Virus record (IMG/VR): IMGVR_UViG_3300035670_000189
Coordinates: 1 to 64,000 of that record
Length of the DNA stretch: 64,000 bases
From: a virus
Reading direction: 5' to 3' (one strand)
Position numbers and translations under genes: made by a program. Positions 1 to 8,886 of this stretch are shown piece after piece. The notes beneath the pieces were generated by a model. It made no database searches. It was not told where the DNA came from and saw only the letters and a program-made list of their open reading frames with translations. Position 1 is the stretch's first letter. Each line of letters opens with the position of its first letter.

Positions 1-205
1 CCCTCAAATATAGAAACACCCCCGGTAGGGAAGTTTGACATCCTTTGGCAAATCAAATTACACTGTGTGCATCGAAGGTCAAGCACAACCCTGAAAGCCA
101 GATCAACCAGTTTGTTCCAAGCTGTGCAGGATTGGGGGAACCCGGTCGCCTTCGATACCCGGTCAACTTTTGACTTGCGAACACGGCTATCGCCGTACCC
201 GGAGC
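1..205. promoter_or_regulatory. Left-end leader with candidate rightward promoter
   Basis: No gene is visible before the terminase small subunit. A perfect TTGACA -35 box lies at 35-40, but the hexamer 17 nt downstream (TTACAC, 58-63) is a poor -10. On the minus strand a TATATT -10-like box lies at 7-12. If the ends of the window join, this would be the divergent control region between the leftward early genes at the right end and the rightward late genes. Promoter activity is inferred from the -35 only. Confidence 0.3.
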
Positions 206-895
206 ATGACAATCGAGATTACTCCTGAATTGGGCGTCGAGTTGACGCCGGACATAGACTACCTTGACCTGCGCCAGCGGGCCGAGGCGGTGTGCCGTTC
301 CATCTTGCTGCTCGAAGATCACGGCCTTGACACCGAGGCAACACCCGAAGACGAGCAGGCGGCAGCTTCGCTGACCGCAGCCTACGCGGCAGACCCCCAG
401 AAAACTTCCCGTGCAGTCAACAACGTGCGAGCTTCGTCATTGACGCCTGCTTCACTTCAAAATATCCGTGCGTTCCTTGACGAATACGGTCGGCAGGTGG
501 TGTCACATGCTGTCGAAGTGCGCCATTTGGTGACAAACAAGCTGCTCGAAGAAGCTCAGAACCCCGATCCGCGCATCAGAATCCGTGCATTGGAACTGCT
601 GGGCAAGCACAGCGACGTGGGTTTGTTCTCCGAGAAGCAGGAAGTGACCATCACGCACCAGACAACCGACGAGTTGAAGGCCAAACTGCGTGCCAAACTG
701 CAACGACTCGTGCGAAAAGACGAGGCCGAGGACGCCCAGACCATCGAAATGGGTGGTGACATCATAGATGTTGATGCTGAACTGGGCCTAAACCCAAAAG
801 AACCCAACGAAACAGCCCCCGAAAGCGAAAATAACCCCGAAATTTGCGAAAAATCTGCAAAAACGGGCGATATTTGGGTGCCGGAACAAGAATGA
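206..895 (+). CDS. terS: Terminase small subunit
   Basis: This is the likely DNA-recognition subunit of the packaging motor, recruiting viral DNA to the large terminase. It is 229 aa and mostly helical. A central segment (LLGKHSDVGLFSEK, about residues 143-156) resembles the conserved core of phage small terminases, followed by a charged coiled-coil-like stretch and an acidic, disordered C-terminus. The reading frame extends back to TTG at 170, but ATG at 206 is preferred; its GGAG is unusually close. The stop overlaps the large-subunit start (ATGA), the usual translational coupling. The call rests on the motif, size and position next to terL. Confidence 0.75.
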   Translation: MTIEITPELGVELTPDIDYLDLRQRAEAVCRSILLLEDHGLDTEATPEDEQAAASLTAAYAADPQKTSRAVNNVRASSLTPASLQNIRAFLDEYGRQVVSHAVEVRHLVTNKLLEEAQNPDPRIRIRALELLGKHSDVGLFSEKQEVTITHQTTDELKAKLRAKLQRLVRKDEAEDAQTIEMGGDIIDVDAELGLNPKEPNETAPESENNPEICEKSAKTGDIWVPEQE

Positions 896-2448
896 GCGTT
901 GAACTCGACTTCACCAAGGAAGAAATCCAGTTGATGCTGGACAACTTGGACTCGTACACCCCCGAGGAGCAGGCCGAGATCGAGAAAATTGCGGACGTGC
1001 TGGAGTCCCGGGAGTTGGCACGTGCGTGCTACGACGACCTGATCGAGTTCTGCAAGCACATGCAGCCGGATTACAAGGTGGGCAAGCATCACCGCAAGCT
1101 GGCCAGCATGCTGATGGCGATCGCCACGGGCGAAAAAGACCGGGTGTGCGTGAACATGCCCCCGCGCCATGGCAAGTCACAGCTTGTCTCTATTTATTTC
1201 CCAGCATGGTTCCTTGGCCGGTATCCGAACAAGAAGGTGCTGATGGTGTCCCACACCACAGACCTCGCCGTGGACTTTGGCCGCAAGGTGCGTAACCTGA
1301 TTGACAGCGACGCGTATCGCCAAGTGTTCCCTAACACGTCATTGGCCGCAGATTCAAAGTCAGCCGGGCGCTGGAACACAAACGTCGGGGGCGAATACTT
1401 CGCCTGCGGCGTGGGCTCCGCTCTGGCCGGGCGAGGTGCAGACTTGCTGCTGGTGGACGACCCGCACAACGAGCAGGACATCATCAACGGAAACTTCGAG
1501 GTGTTTGACAAGGCGTACGAGTGGTTCACCTACGGTGCCCGTACCCGTCTGATGCCCGGTGGCCGGGTGGCTATCGTGCAAACGCGCTGGCACCAAGACG
1601 ACCTGACAGGCCGAGTCACCCGAGACATGGCCCAGAACGACAAGGCCGACCAGTACGAGGTGGTCGAGTTTCCGGCCATCCTGACGGTGGGCGAGCCGCC
1701 GGTCGAGAAGCCCCTGTGGCCTGAGTTCTTTGACATGGACGCGCTGTACCGGACGAAGGCATCCATGCCTGTGTTCCAGTGGAACGCCCAGTACCAGCAG
1801 AACCCCACGTCGGAAGAAGCGTCGGTCATCAAGCGCGAGTGGTGGAACGAGTGGACAAAGGACGAGCCGCCCTCGTGCGAGTACATCATCATGACGCTGG
1901 ACGCCGCAGCCGAGACCCACAACCGTGCCGACTTCACGGCAATCACCACATGGGGCGTGTTCTTCAACGAGGAGCGCGAAGGCCCGGGGGCAAACGCCTA
2001 CAACATCATCCTGCTCAACTCAATCAAGAAGCGCATGGAGTTCCACGAACTCAAGGAGTTGGCCATGGAGGAGTACCGGGAGTGGGAGCCCGACAGCTTC
2101 ATCGTGGAAAAGAAGTCCAGCGGGACGGCTCTCTATCAAGAATTGCGACGAACCGGCATCCCTGTGGGCGAATACACACCACATAGAGGTAGCGGCGACA
2201 AGTTAGCACGGTTAAACTCTGTTTCTGACATCGTGCGTTCTGGGCTGTGCTGGGTTCCGCAGACTCGCTGGGCAGAAGAAGTGGTCGAGGAGATTGCAGG
2301 ATTCCCGTTCATGGCGCACGATGACTTGGTTGATACCACGGTGATGGCACTTATGCGGTTCCGCCAAGGCGGCTTCATCCGGTTGCCGTCGGACGAGCCT
2401 GATGAGGTCAGGTACTTCAAATCCCGCCGACATGGTGGGTACTACTGA
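892..2448 (+). CDS. terL: Terminase large subunit (ATPase/nuclease)
   Basis: This is the packaging motor that pumps DNA through the portal and cuts the concatemer. At 518 aa it has family-typical length. The N-terminal ATPase has a Walker A variant PPRHGKS (90-96) and Walker B LLLVDD (185-190). The C-terminal RNase H-like nuclease shows acidic residues D337 (TLDAAAET), E406 (IVEKKSSG) and the HDD at 476-478. The start ATG 892 overlaps the terS stop; an upstream in-frame TTG (844) would run deep into terS and is rejected. The gene lies directly upstream of the portal. Confidence 0.95.
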   Translation: MSVELDFTKEEIQLMLDNLDSYTPEEQAEIEKIADVLESRELARACYDDLIEFCKHMQPDYKVGKHHRKLASMLMAIATGEKDRVCVNMPPRHGKSQLVSIYFPAWFLGRYPNKKVLMVSHTTDLAVDFGRKVRNLIDSDAYRQVFPNTSLAADSKSAGRWNTNVGGEYFACGVGSALAGRGADLLLVDDPHNEQDIINGNFEVFDKAYEWFTYGARTRLMPGGRVAIVQTRWHQDDLTGRVTRDMAQNDKADQYEVVEFPAILTVGEPPVEKPLWPEFFDMDALYRTKASMPVFQWNAQYQQNPTSEEASVIKREWWNEWTKDEPPSCEYIIMTLDAAAETHNRADFTAITTWGVFFNEEREGPGANAYNIILLNSIKKRMEFHELKELAMEEYREWEPDSFIVEKKSSGTALYQELRRTGIPVGEYTPHRGSGDKLARLNSVSDIVRSGLCWVPQTRWAEEVVEEIAGFPFMAHDDLVDTTVMALMRFRQGGFIRLPSDEPDEVRYFKSRRHGGYY

Positions 2449-2459
2449 AAGGAACGAGC

Positions 2460-4943
2460 ATGGCGACGAGCGGCATGGACAAAGGGTTATATCAAGCTCC
2501 AGTGGGCCTCACCGAGGACGACGAGGACGAGGGTGTAGCTGTCGAGATTGAAGGTGTGGCCCCGGCGGGCGAGATCGAGATCGTTGAACTGCCTGACGGC
2601 ACTGTCGAGGTCAACCTCGAAGGTGGCGATGAGGACGACGGCGAGGGTGAGTTTGGCGATAACTTGGCAGAGTACATCGACGAAGGTGTGCTTGGTCAGT
2701 TGTCAGGAGAACTCACTGAGCTTGTAGACGCTGACATCACATCACGTAAAGAGTGGGCTGACACATTCGTCAAGGGTCTGGAAGTACTTGGCTTCAAGTA
2801 CGAGGAGCGCACCGAGCCATGGGACGGCGCGTCTGGCGTGTTCTCCACGGTGCTCGCTGAAGCGGCAATCCGGTTCCAAGCCGAGACCATGAGCGAGACA
2901 TTCCCCGCCGCTGGCCCTGTCAAGGCAAAGATTCTTGGCAAGATCACCAAGGAGAAGGAAGAAGCCGCCGAGCGCGTCAAGGATGACATGAACTATCAGG
3001 TCACCGAGCGCATGGTCGAGTACCGCAGCGAGCACGAGCGCATGCTCTACTCTCTGGGTCTGGCAGGCTCCGCGTTCAAGAAGGTCTACTACGACCCCAA
3101 CATTGGCCGTCAGGTCTCTATCTACCTGTCTGCGGAAGACGTGATCGTGCCATACGGCACCAGCCACATCGAGACCGCCGAGCGCGTCACCCACGTGATG
3201 CGTAAGACAAAGAACGAGATCGACAAGCTCATGGCCAGCGGGTTCTACAAGGAGTGCGAGCTTGGTGAGCCGGTGGCGTTCCACACGGACATCGAGAAGA
3301 AAAAGGCCGAGGAGGGTGGCTACACCCTGCAAGATGACGATCGCTACACGCTGCTCGAAGTGCACGCAAACCTGTGCATCGAGGGTGTGGACGATGAGGA
3401 GAACGACCTCGCCAAGCCATACGTGGTCACAATCGACAAGGGCACCGGCAAGGTGCTGGCCGTGCGCCGTAACTGGGATGAGGAAGACCCCCTCATGCTC
3501 AAGCGCAACCACTTCGTGCACTACATCTACGTGCCGGGTTTTGGCTTCTACGGCCTTGGCCTGATCCACATCATCGGTGGCTACGCCCGCGCTGGCACGA
3601 GCATCATCCGTCAGTTGATCGACGCTGGCACTCTGTCGAATCTGCCGGGCGGCTTGAAGTCCCGTGGTCTGCGCATCAAGGGTGACGACACGCCGATCAA
3701 CCCGGGCGAGTTCCGCGACGTTGACGTGCCCTCGGGCTCCGTCAAAGACAACATCATGATGTTGCCGTACAAGGAGCCAAGCCAGACTCTGCTTGCGTTG
3801 TTACAGCGCGTGACGGAAGAAGGCCGACGCCTCGGGGCAATCTCTGACATGAACGTCAGTGACATGTCAGCACAAGCTCCTGTGGGCACGACACTGGCCC
3901 TGCTGGAGCGCACGCTCAAGCCCATGGCCGCTGTCCAGAGCCGCGTGCACTTCGCCATGAAGCAGGAGTTCAAGCTCCTCAAGTCAATCATCGCCGAGTA
4001 CGCCCCCGAGGACTACGCCTACGAGCCAGAGACCGGCTGGGTCAAGGCACGCCGCAGCGACTACTCGCTGGTGGACGTGATTCCTGTGAGCGATCCGAAC
4101 GCCAGCACGATGGCTCAGCGCGTGGTGCAGTACCAAGCTGTGTTCCAGATGGCCCAGAGCGCACCGCAGATTTATGACCTGCCGTACCTGCACCGCCAGA
4201 TGATCGAGACGCTGGGCGTCAAGAACGCTGACAAGATCGTGCCGACAAGCGACGATGCCAAGCCAAAAGACCCCGTGTCCGAGAACATGGCCGTGCTGGT
4301 GGGCAAGCCCGTCAAGGCGTTCATCTACCAAGATCAGGAAGCGCACATCGCCGCGCACCAAGCGTTCATGCAAGACCCGATGATCATGGCCAGCGTGGGT
4401 CAGAACCCGATGGGCCAGCAGATCATGGCGGCGCTGCAAGCGCACATCGCCGAGCACATGGCGTTTCAGTACCGCAAGCAGATCGAGGAGCGTCTGGGTG
4501 TTGCACTGCCCCCGCCCGACGAGGAGTTGCCAGAGGACATCGAGGTGCAGTTGGCCAAGCTCATCGCCGACGCTGGCAAGCAGCTTACCCAAGCTCACCA
4601 GCAGCAAGCCGCGCAGCAGCAAGCCCAGCAGCAAGCAGCCGACCCGCTGTTCCAGCTTGAGCAGGCCAAGGTGCAGGTCAAGCAGACCGAGGCACAAGCC
4701 AAGGCTCAGAAGATGCAGGCCGACACCGCCCTCGCACAGCAGAAGGCCATGACGCAAGCCCAGCTTGACGCCGCACGCCTGAAGTTGGAGCGCGATCGCG
4801 TGGCCATCGAGGCTATGAAAGAACGCAGCCGCCTTGAGTCGCAGGAGAAGCAGAACACGCAACGCCTGAAGCTCGATGCACTGAAGACCTTGGCTACGCC
4901 CAAGGCTCAACCCAAGCCGCCAGCCAGCGGAAAGAAGGAGTAA
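2460..4943 (+). CDS. Portal protein
   Basis: This is the dodecameric ring at one capsid vertex through which DNA passes, docking terminase and later the tail. At 827 aa it is long for a portal. The first ~65 residues are strongly acidic, the middle (about 70-600) is the conserved core, and roughly 660-827 is a Q/A/K-rich coiled coil. A segment around 430-500 with the run SAQAPVGTTLALLERTL matches podovirus-type portals from memory. AAGGAACGAGC before ATG 2460 supports the start. It sits between terL and the scaffold genes, the expected order. Confidence 0.9.
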   Translation: MATSGMDKGLYQAPVGLTEDDEDEGVAVEIEGVAPAGEIEIVELPDGTVEVNLEGGDEDDGEGEFGDNLAEYIDEGVLGQLSGELTELVDADITSRKEWADTFVKGLEVLGFKYEERTEPWDGASGVFSTVLAEAAIRFQAETMSETFPAAGPVKAKILGKITKEKEEAAERVKDDMNYQVTERMVEYRSEHERMLYSLGLAGSAFKKVYYDPNIGRQVSIYLSAEDVIVPYGTSHIETAERVTHVMRKTKNEIDKLMASGFYKECELGEPVAFHTDIEKKKAEEGGYTLQDDDRYTLLEVHANLCIEGVDDEENDLAKPYVVTIDKGTGKVLAVRRNWDEEDPLMLKRNHFVHYIYVPGFGFYGLGLIHIIGGYARAGTSIIRQLIDAGTLSNLPGGLKSRGLRIKGDDTPINPGEFRDVDVPSGSVKDNIMMLPYKEPSQTLLALLQRVTEEGRRLGAISDMNVSDMSAQAPVGTTLALLERTLKPMAAVQSRVHFAMKQEFKLLKSIIAEYAPEDYAYEPETGWVKARRSDYSLVDVIPVSDPNASTMAQRVVQYQAVFQMAQSAPQIYDLPYLHRQMIETLGVKNADKIVPTSDDAKPKDPVSENMAVLVGKPVKAFIYQDQEAHIAAHQAFMQDPMIMASVGQNPMGQQIMAALQAHIAEHMAFQYRKQIEERLGVALPPPDEELPEDIEVQLAKLIADAGKQLTQAHQQQAAQQQAQQQAADPLFQLEQAKVQVKQTEAQAKAQKMQADTALAQQKAMTQAQLDAARLKLERDRVAIEAMKERSRLESQEKQNTQRLKLDALKTLATPKAQPKPPASGKKE

Positions 4944-4946
4944 TCC

Positions 4947-5144
4947 ATGGCCAAAACCGTCTTTGACGTGCTGATCGAAAAGTTCGAGGAGGACATCTCC
5001 TCCTCGTCACAGTTCTTGGTAGGCGGAGGGGCTAAGAGCTTCGACGAATACAAAGAAGTGGTAGGCAGGATTCGAGGTCTCCAGCTTGCCATGCAAACAA
5101 CCAAAGACCTTTCGCGTTCTCAAATGGAAGAAGATGATGACTGA
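4947..5144 (+). CDS. Small conserved phage protein, unknown function
   Basis: This is a 65-aa acidic, helical protein with an S-rich/G-rich middle and an EEDDD C-terminus. It starts 3 nt after the portal stop and its stop overlaps the next start (ATGACTGA), so it is co-translated with the GroES-like gene. Small proteins at this position recur in related uncultured phages by recollection; no function is known to me. Confidence 0.7.
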   Translation: MAKTVFDVLIEKFEEDISSSSQFLVGGGAKSFDEYKEVVGRIRGLQLAMQTTKDLSRSQMEEDDD

Positions 5145-5511
5145 AGAAACTACCGCCGTGACCGAAGCAGAAGTTGAGGCTCAAATGCCGAAACCTGTCG
5201 GGTATCGGTTGCTGATCGCACTGCCGCAGATTGAAGAAACCTTCAACAATCTTGGCATCGTGAAAGCTGAACGAACACTGTACGAGGAGCAGTTGATGAC
5301 TGTGACTGGTGTGGTGCTCGATATGGGCGACCAAGCCTATTCCGACAAGGATCGTTTTCCCAACGGCCCTTGGTGCAAAGTGGGTGACTTCGTGGTGTTC
5401 CGCGCCAACTCTGGCACGCGCATCCGGGTCAATGGCGTGGAATACCGCCTGATGAACGACGACTCCATCGAAGCAGTCGTGGCTGATCCGCGTGGCATCA
5501 CGCGTGCGTAA
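5137..5511 (+). CDS. GroES-like co-chaperonin
   Basis: The 124-aa product has the Cpn10 beta-barrel signature. An opening KPVGYRLLIALP parallels 'RPLGDRVLVK' of GroES. A variable mobile-loop region (about 40-55, containing GIV) follows, then a TGVVLDMG strand, the turn CKVGDFVVF, and SGTRIRVNGVEYRLMNDDSIEAVV, corresponding to the '-G-E-Y-L-I-...-D-I-L-A-V' end of GroES. Known phage relatives (T4 gp31 and similar) cap host GroEL so that it can fold the capsid protein. Its place between portal and scaffold fits capsid folding. ATG 5137 overlaps the previous stop; ATG 5134 is an alternative. Confidence 0.75.
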   Translation: MTEETTAVTEAEVEAQMPKPVGYRLLIALPQIEETFNNLGIVKAERTLYEEQLMTVTGVVLDMGDQAYSDKDRFPNGPWCKVGDFVVFRANSGTRIRVNGVEYRLMNDDSIEAVVADPRGITRA

Positions 5512-5521
5512 GGAGGCTCTG

Positions 5522-5761
5522 ATGAACTTCGGAGATGCAATCGCCGCCTTGAAGGCTGGCAAAAAAGTGGCCCGTGAGGGTTGGAATGGTAAAGGTATGT
5601 GGATTGGTATCCACACGGAAAGTGGTACGTTCACACGTGAGGAGTGTGGAACCGAGCTTACTTACCGTGATTACATCACCATGAAGACTGTGGACAACCA
5701 ATTGGTTCCATGGACGGCCAGCCAAACCGACGTGTTGGCTGAAGACTGGACGGAGGTGTAA
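5522..5761 (+). CDS. DUF2829 / Tad2-like protein (candidate anti-Thoeris)
   Basis: At 79 aa this is essentially a complete DUF2829 domain: it opens MNFGDAIAALKAGKKVAREG, then WNGKGMWI, a DYITMKT strand and the ending VPWTASQTDVLAEDW. DUF2829 is the family of Thoeris anti-defence protein 2, which sequesters the cyclic ADP-ribose signal made by ThsB and, in some homologues, other cyclic nucleotides. The family match is clear by eye; activity here is inference. A strong SD (TAAGGAGG) precedes ATG 5522. Its place between co-chaperonin and scaffold is unusual for an anti-defence gene. Confidence 0.8.
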   Translation: MNFGDAIAALKAGKKVAREGWNGKGMWIGIHTESGTFTREECGTELTYRDYITMKTVDNQLVPWTASQTDVLAEDWTEV

Positions 5762-5763
5762 TC

Positions 5764-6813
5764 ATGCCTATGGAAAAAGTTGAGTTCTCGTTCCCCGATC
5801 CTGATCGGGACGCGAGCAAAGATGTCAAGATGAAAGAGGACGGCTCTGCCGAAATCGTCATCGACGGACGTCGTGACCCCTTTGAAGACGTCCCTGACCG
5901 GGACGACAAGCCTGCTGCCAAGGCGAAAGCCAAGGACGATGACGAGGACGACCTCGACATTGAGGTGGTTGACGACACACCCAAAAAGGATCGCGGCAAG
6001 AAGCCGTCCGCTCCCCCAGACGAACTGACCGATGACGAGTTGGAGTCCTACTCTGAGAAGGTCAAGAAGCGCCTCCAGCACTTCAGCAAGGGTTACCACG
6101 ACCAGCGCCGCGCTGCCGAACAGGCGGCACGCGAGAAGGCCGAACTGGAAGCCATGGCTGCACGCCTCGTCGAGGAGAACAAGAAGCTCAAGGGCACTGT
6201 TGGCCAGAACCAACAAGCCATGCTGGAGCAGGCCAAGAAGATGGCCGAGCGTGAGCTTGAGGAGGCCAAGGCCAAATTCAAGGCTGCCTATGATGCAGGC
6301 GAGTCAGATGCTGTTGTTGCAGCGCAAGATGAACTGACCAATGCCAAACTGAAAGCAGAGCGTGTAAACAATATCAAACTACCCGCTTTACAATCAGACG
6401 AAACTGAGGTACAAACTCAAACATCCGCCCCAGCAGTTGTTGATGGTCGGGCTCAGGAGTGGCAAGCTGCCAATCCTTGGTTCGGGCAAGATGACGAAAT
6501 GACCAGCTTTGCGTTGGGGTTGCATCAGAAGCTGGTTAAACAGGGTGTGAACCCACGCTCTGACGACTACTACGAGAAGATCAACTCTCGTATGCGCCAA
6601 GTCTTCCCAGATCAGTTCGCTGACGGGGATGACGAACCAGAGGAAACGAAGCCTCGTCGCAAGACGAACGTCGTGGCACCCGCAACTCGCAGCACTGCGC
6701 CCAAAAAGATCGTGCTGACACAGACGCAGGTGGCATTGGCCAAACGGCTTGGTGTGCCGCTGGAAGAATACGCCAAACAGGTTGCTATGGAAATGAGGAA
6801 ACAAAATGGCTGA
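5764..6813 (+). CDS. Capsid scaffolding protein
   Basis: The 349-aa protein probably guides capsid assembly and then leaves or is degraded. The first ~120 residues are very acidic and low-complexity. Residues about 95-215 form a long Glu/Lys/Ala coiled coil. The C-terminus is basic (from about 290, PRRKTNVV) and ends in a helix likely to contact the coat protein. This acidic-coil-basic architecture and the location just before the capsid gene define scaffolds; there is no enzymatic motif. The stop overlaps the next start by 8 nt. Confidence 0.8.
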   Translation: MPMEKVEFSFPDPDRDASKDVKMKEDGSAEIVIDGRRDPFEDVPDRDDKPAAKAKAKDDDEDDLDIEVVDDTPKKDRGKKPSAPPDELTDDELESYSEKVKKRLQHFSKGYHDQRRAAEQAAREKAELEAMAARLVEENKKLKGTVGQNQQAMLEQAKKMAERELEEAKAKFKAAYDAGESDAVVAAQDELTNAKLKAERVNNIKLPALQSDETEVQTQTSAPAVVDGRAQEWQAANPWFGQDDEMTSFALGLHQKLVKQGVNPRSDDYYEKINSRMRQVFPDQFADGDDEPEETKPRRKTNVVAPATRSTAPKKIVLTQTQVALAKRLGVPLEEYAKQVAMEMRKQNG

Positions 6814-7255
6814 GAACAGACTGAACCGTGAACTTGAGACCCGCGAAAAAACGGCCCGCAAACGCGCTTGGGTACGTGCAGACACCCTGCCCAACCCCAC
6901 GCCCGAAGACGGCTATGAATTTCACTGGGTTCGTGTGAGCACTCGTGGCGAAGTTGACCCCATGAACGTGTCCCTCAAACTCCGCGAAGGCTGGGAGCCT
7001 GTCAAAGCATCTGATCACCCAGAAATCTTTGTGGCTGGCGTCGAAAACGAACGCTTCAAAGACAACATTCTGATTGGTGGCCTGCTGCTGTGCAAAGCCC
7101 CCGTTGAAATGGTGCAGGATCGTAACGAGTTCTTTATGGGCGAATCTACGAACCAAATCCGTTCCGTCGATAACAATCTCATGCGCGAGAATGATCCTCG
7201 TATGCCGCTTTTCAATGAGCGCAAAACGAAGGTCACTTTCGGAAAAGGAACCTAA
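6806..7255 (+). CDS. Virion-region protein of unknown function
   Basis: The 149-aa charged protein begins with a basic helix (REKTARKRAW), followed by a predicted alpha/beta middle (YEFHWVRVSTRGE) and a C-terminal stretch rich in N, R and E. It lies between scaffold and the decoration-like protein and overlaps the scaffold stop. Conserved neighbours suggest a head-assembly or minor capsid role, but I recognise no domain. Confidence 0.65.
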   Translation: MAENRLNRELETREKTARKRAWVRADTLPNPTPEDGYEFHWVRVSTRGEVDPMNVSLKLREGWEPVKASDHPEIFVAGVENERFKDNILIGGLLLCKAPVEMVQDRNEFFMGESTNQIRSVDNNLMRENDPRMPLFNERKTKVTFGKGT

Positions 7256-7274
7256 CTTTTTTGGAGTCTGAAAA

Positions 7275-7868
7275 ATGGCATACCCCACCGTTTCTGCTCC
7301 CTATGGCCTAAAGCCTGTCAATCGTATTGATGGCATGCCGTACGCTGGTGCTACCCGTCAAATGGGTATCGCTTCTGGCTACGCAAGCAACATCTTCTAC
7401 GGCGACATGGTGACTGTGGTCACAGGCGGCGTTGTTGAAAAATTCTCCGGCACTACTTCTGGTGCTATGGTTGGCGTGTTCGTCGGCTGTCAGTACACTG
7501 ACCCGTCTTCCAAGCAGCCCCGTTGGAGCCAATACTGGCCCACTGGCACTGTTGCTTCGGACGCAGTTGCTTACGTGGTCGATGACCCGATGGCTCTGTT
7601 CCAAGTGGCCGTGACCAACTCGTCCAGCGAAGTTGTGGATTCCACGACCATCGCCGCGATTGGCGCTAACATGTCCGTCATTCAAGGTACCGGCAGCACC
7701 ACCACTGGTGATTCCGCTGTGTCCGTGTTGGCTGGCTCGGAAGCTACCACCGCTACCCTCCCGATCCGTGTGATCGCCGTGGTTCCTGCCACGAAGACCT
7801 CTACGGGCTATCCTGAACTTCTGGTGAAGCTGAACACTCATCAGTACAACTCGACCACTGGCGTCTAA
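7275..7868 (+). CDS. Putative capsid decoration / head stabilisation protein
   Basis: The 197-aa Thr/Ser/Val/Gly-rich protein is predicted to be nearly all beta. It opens PYGLKPVNRIDG, which in my memory is typical of proteins immediately upstream of capsid genes in aquatic podovirus-like phages. It has no signal peptide or catalytic motif. GGAG lies 9 nt before the ATG. It is 11 nt upstream of the major capsid gene, so coordinated high expression is likely. The decoration role is inference from composition and position. Confidence 0.6.
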   Translation: MAYPTVSAPYGLKPVNRIDGMPYAGATRQMGIASGYASNIFYGDMVTVVTGGVVEKFSGTTSGAMVGVFVGCQYTDPSSKQPRWSQYWPTGTVASDAVAYVVDDPMALFQVAVTNSSSEVVDSTTIAAIGANMSVIQGTGSTTTGDSAVSVLAGSEATTATLPIRVIAVVPATKTSTGYPELLVKLNTHQYNSTTGV

Positions 7869-7879
7869 GGAGTTGAATC

Positions 7880-8788
7880 ATGGCAATTTCTCGTGCCCAA
7901 CTACTGAAAGAACTCTTGCCCGGTCTGAACGCCTTGTTTGGTCTGGAGTACAAGAAGTACGGTGAAGAACACAAAGAGATTTTCGAGACCGAAACCTCTG
8001 AGCGTTCTTTTGAAGAAGAAACCAAGCTGTCTGGCTTCTCCGCCGCTCCGGTGAAGAACGAAGGCAGCGCAATGGCCTACGACAACGCCCAAGAAGCATG
8101 GACTGCACGTTACGTGCACGAGACCATCGCTATGGGTTTCTCGCTGACTGAAGAAGCCATCGAGGACAACCTGTACGACTCTCTGTCCAGCCGCTACACC
8201 AAGGCATTGGCTCGCGCCATGGCTTACACCAAGCAGGTCAAAGCTGCTTCGATCCTGAACCAAGCCTTCTCCGGCGGCCCCACCTACGGTGACGGTCAGG
8301 TTCTGTGCTCGACCGCTCACCCCCTGATCTCTGGTGGCACCAACAGCAACCGCCCCACCGTCGCTGCCGACCTGAACGAGACTTCTCTGGAAGCCGCCGT
8401 TATTCAGATCGCTGGTTGGACGGATGAACGCGGCCTGCTGATCGCTGCCAAGCCTCGCAAGCTGGTCGTTCCCCCAGCACTGCAATTCGTTGCTGAGCGT
8501 CTGTTGAAGACCGAACTGCGCGTTGCTACCGCTGACAACGACATCAACGCCATCAAGTCGATGGGTTCCATCCCCGAAGGTTACACGGTCAACCACTACC
8601 TGACCGACACCAACGCTTGGTTCCTGATGACTGACGTGCCTAACGGCCTGAAGCACTTTGTCCGCACCCCCATGCAAACTGGCATGGATGCTGACTTTGA
8701 CACCGGGAACTCCCGCTACAAGGCCCGTGAACGCTACTCCTTCGGGGTCAGCGATCCTCTGGGCATCTACGGTAGCCCCGGCGCGTAA
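7880..8788 (+). CDS. Major capsid protein
   Basis: The 302-aa coat protein is expected to have an HK97-type fold. The N-terminal helical segment (QLLKELLPGLNALFGLEY) and the motif SLSSRYTKALARAMAYTKQV (about 109-128) match major capsid proteins of this phage group from memory. The C-terminus has the Tyr/Phe-rich run YSFGVSDPLGIYG. A strong SD (TAAGGAG) precedes it and an intrinsic terminator follows 28 nt after the stop, as expected for the most abundant virion protein. Confidence 0.88.
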   Translation: MAISRAQLLKELLPGLNALFGLEYKKYGEEHKEIFETETSERSFEEETKLSGFSAAPVKNEGSAMAYDNAQEAWTARYVHETIAMGFSLTEEAIEDNLYDSLSSRYTKALARAMAYTKQVKAASILNQAFSGGPTYGDGQVLCSTAHPLISGGTNSNRPTVAADLNETSLEAAVIQIAGWTDERGLLIAAKPRKLVVPPALQFVAERLLKTELRVATADNDINAIKSMGSIPEGYTVNHYLTDTNAWFLMTDVPNGLKHFVRTPMQTGMDADFDTGNSRYKARERYSFGVSDPLGIYGSPGA

Positions 8789-8816
8789 CACAAAACCGCA
8801 AGGTTTGACACAAAAG

Positions 8817-8845
8817 AACGGCCCTTCGGGGCCGTTTTTCTTTTT
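8817..8845 (+). terminator. Intrinsic terminator after the capsid gene
   Basis: A perfect 8-bp stem AACGGCCC/GGGCCGTT with a UUCG tetraloop (8825-8828) is followed by TTTCTTTTT. It should end or attenuate transcription after the capsid gene and separates it from the HNH endonuclease. Confidence 0.9.
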
Positions 8846-8852
8846 CCGTTGT

Positions 8853-8886
8853 CCTGTGGTACATTACCCGTGTCAAACCACAGGAG
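8853..8886 (+). promoter_or_regulatory. Candidate extended -10 promoter inside an SD-masking inverted repeat
   Basis: Inverted-repeat arms CCTGTGGT (8853-8860) and ACCACAGG (8877-8884) flank a 16-nt loop. The right arm overlaps the SD (AGGAG, 8882-8886) of the HNH gene. A TGGTACATT extended -10 (8858-8865) lies across the left arm, so an RNA initiated there, about 8872, would lack that arm and leave the SD free, whereas read-through RNA would hide it. The -35 is poor (TTTCTT). The structure is seen; the regulation is inferred. Confidence 0.5.

Noticed and set aside
556-1170. Long minus-strand open frame across the terminase genes
   Set aside because: It mirrors high-GC coding on the plus strand, has no SD or recognisable domain, and lies entirely over terS/terL, which are well supported.
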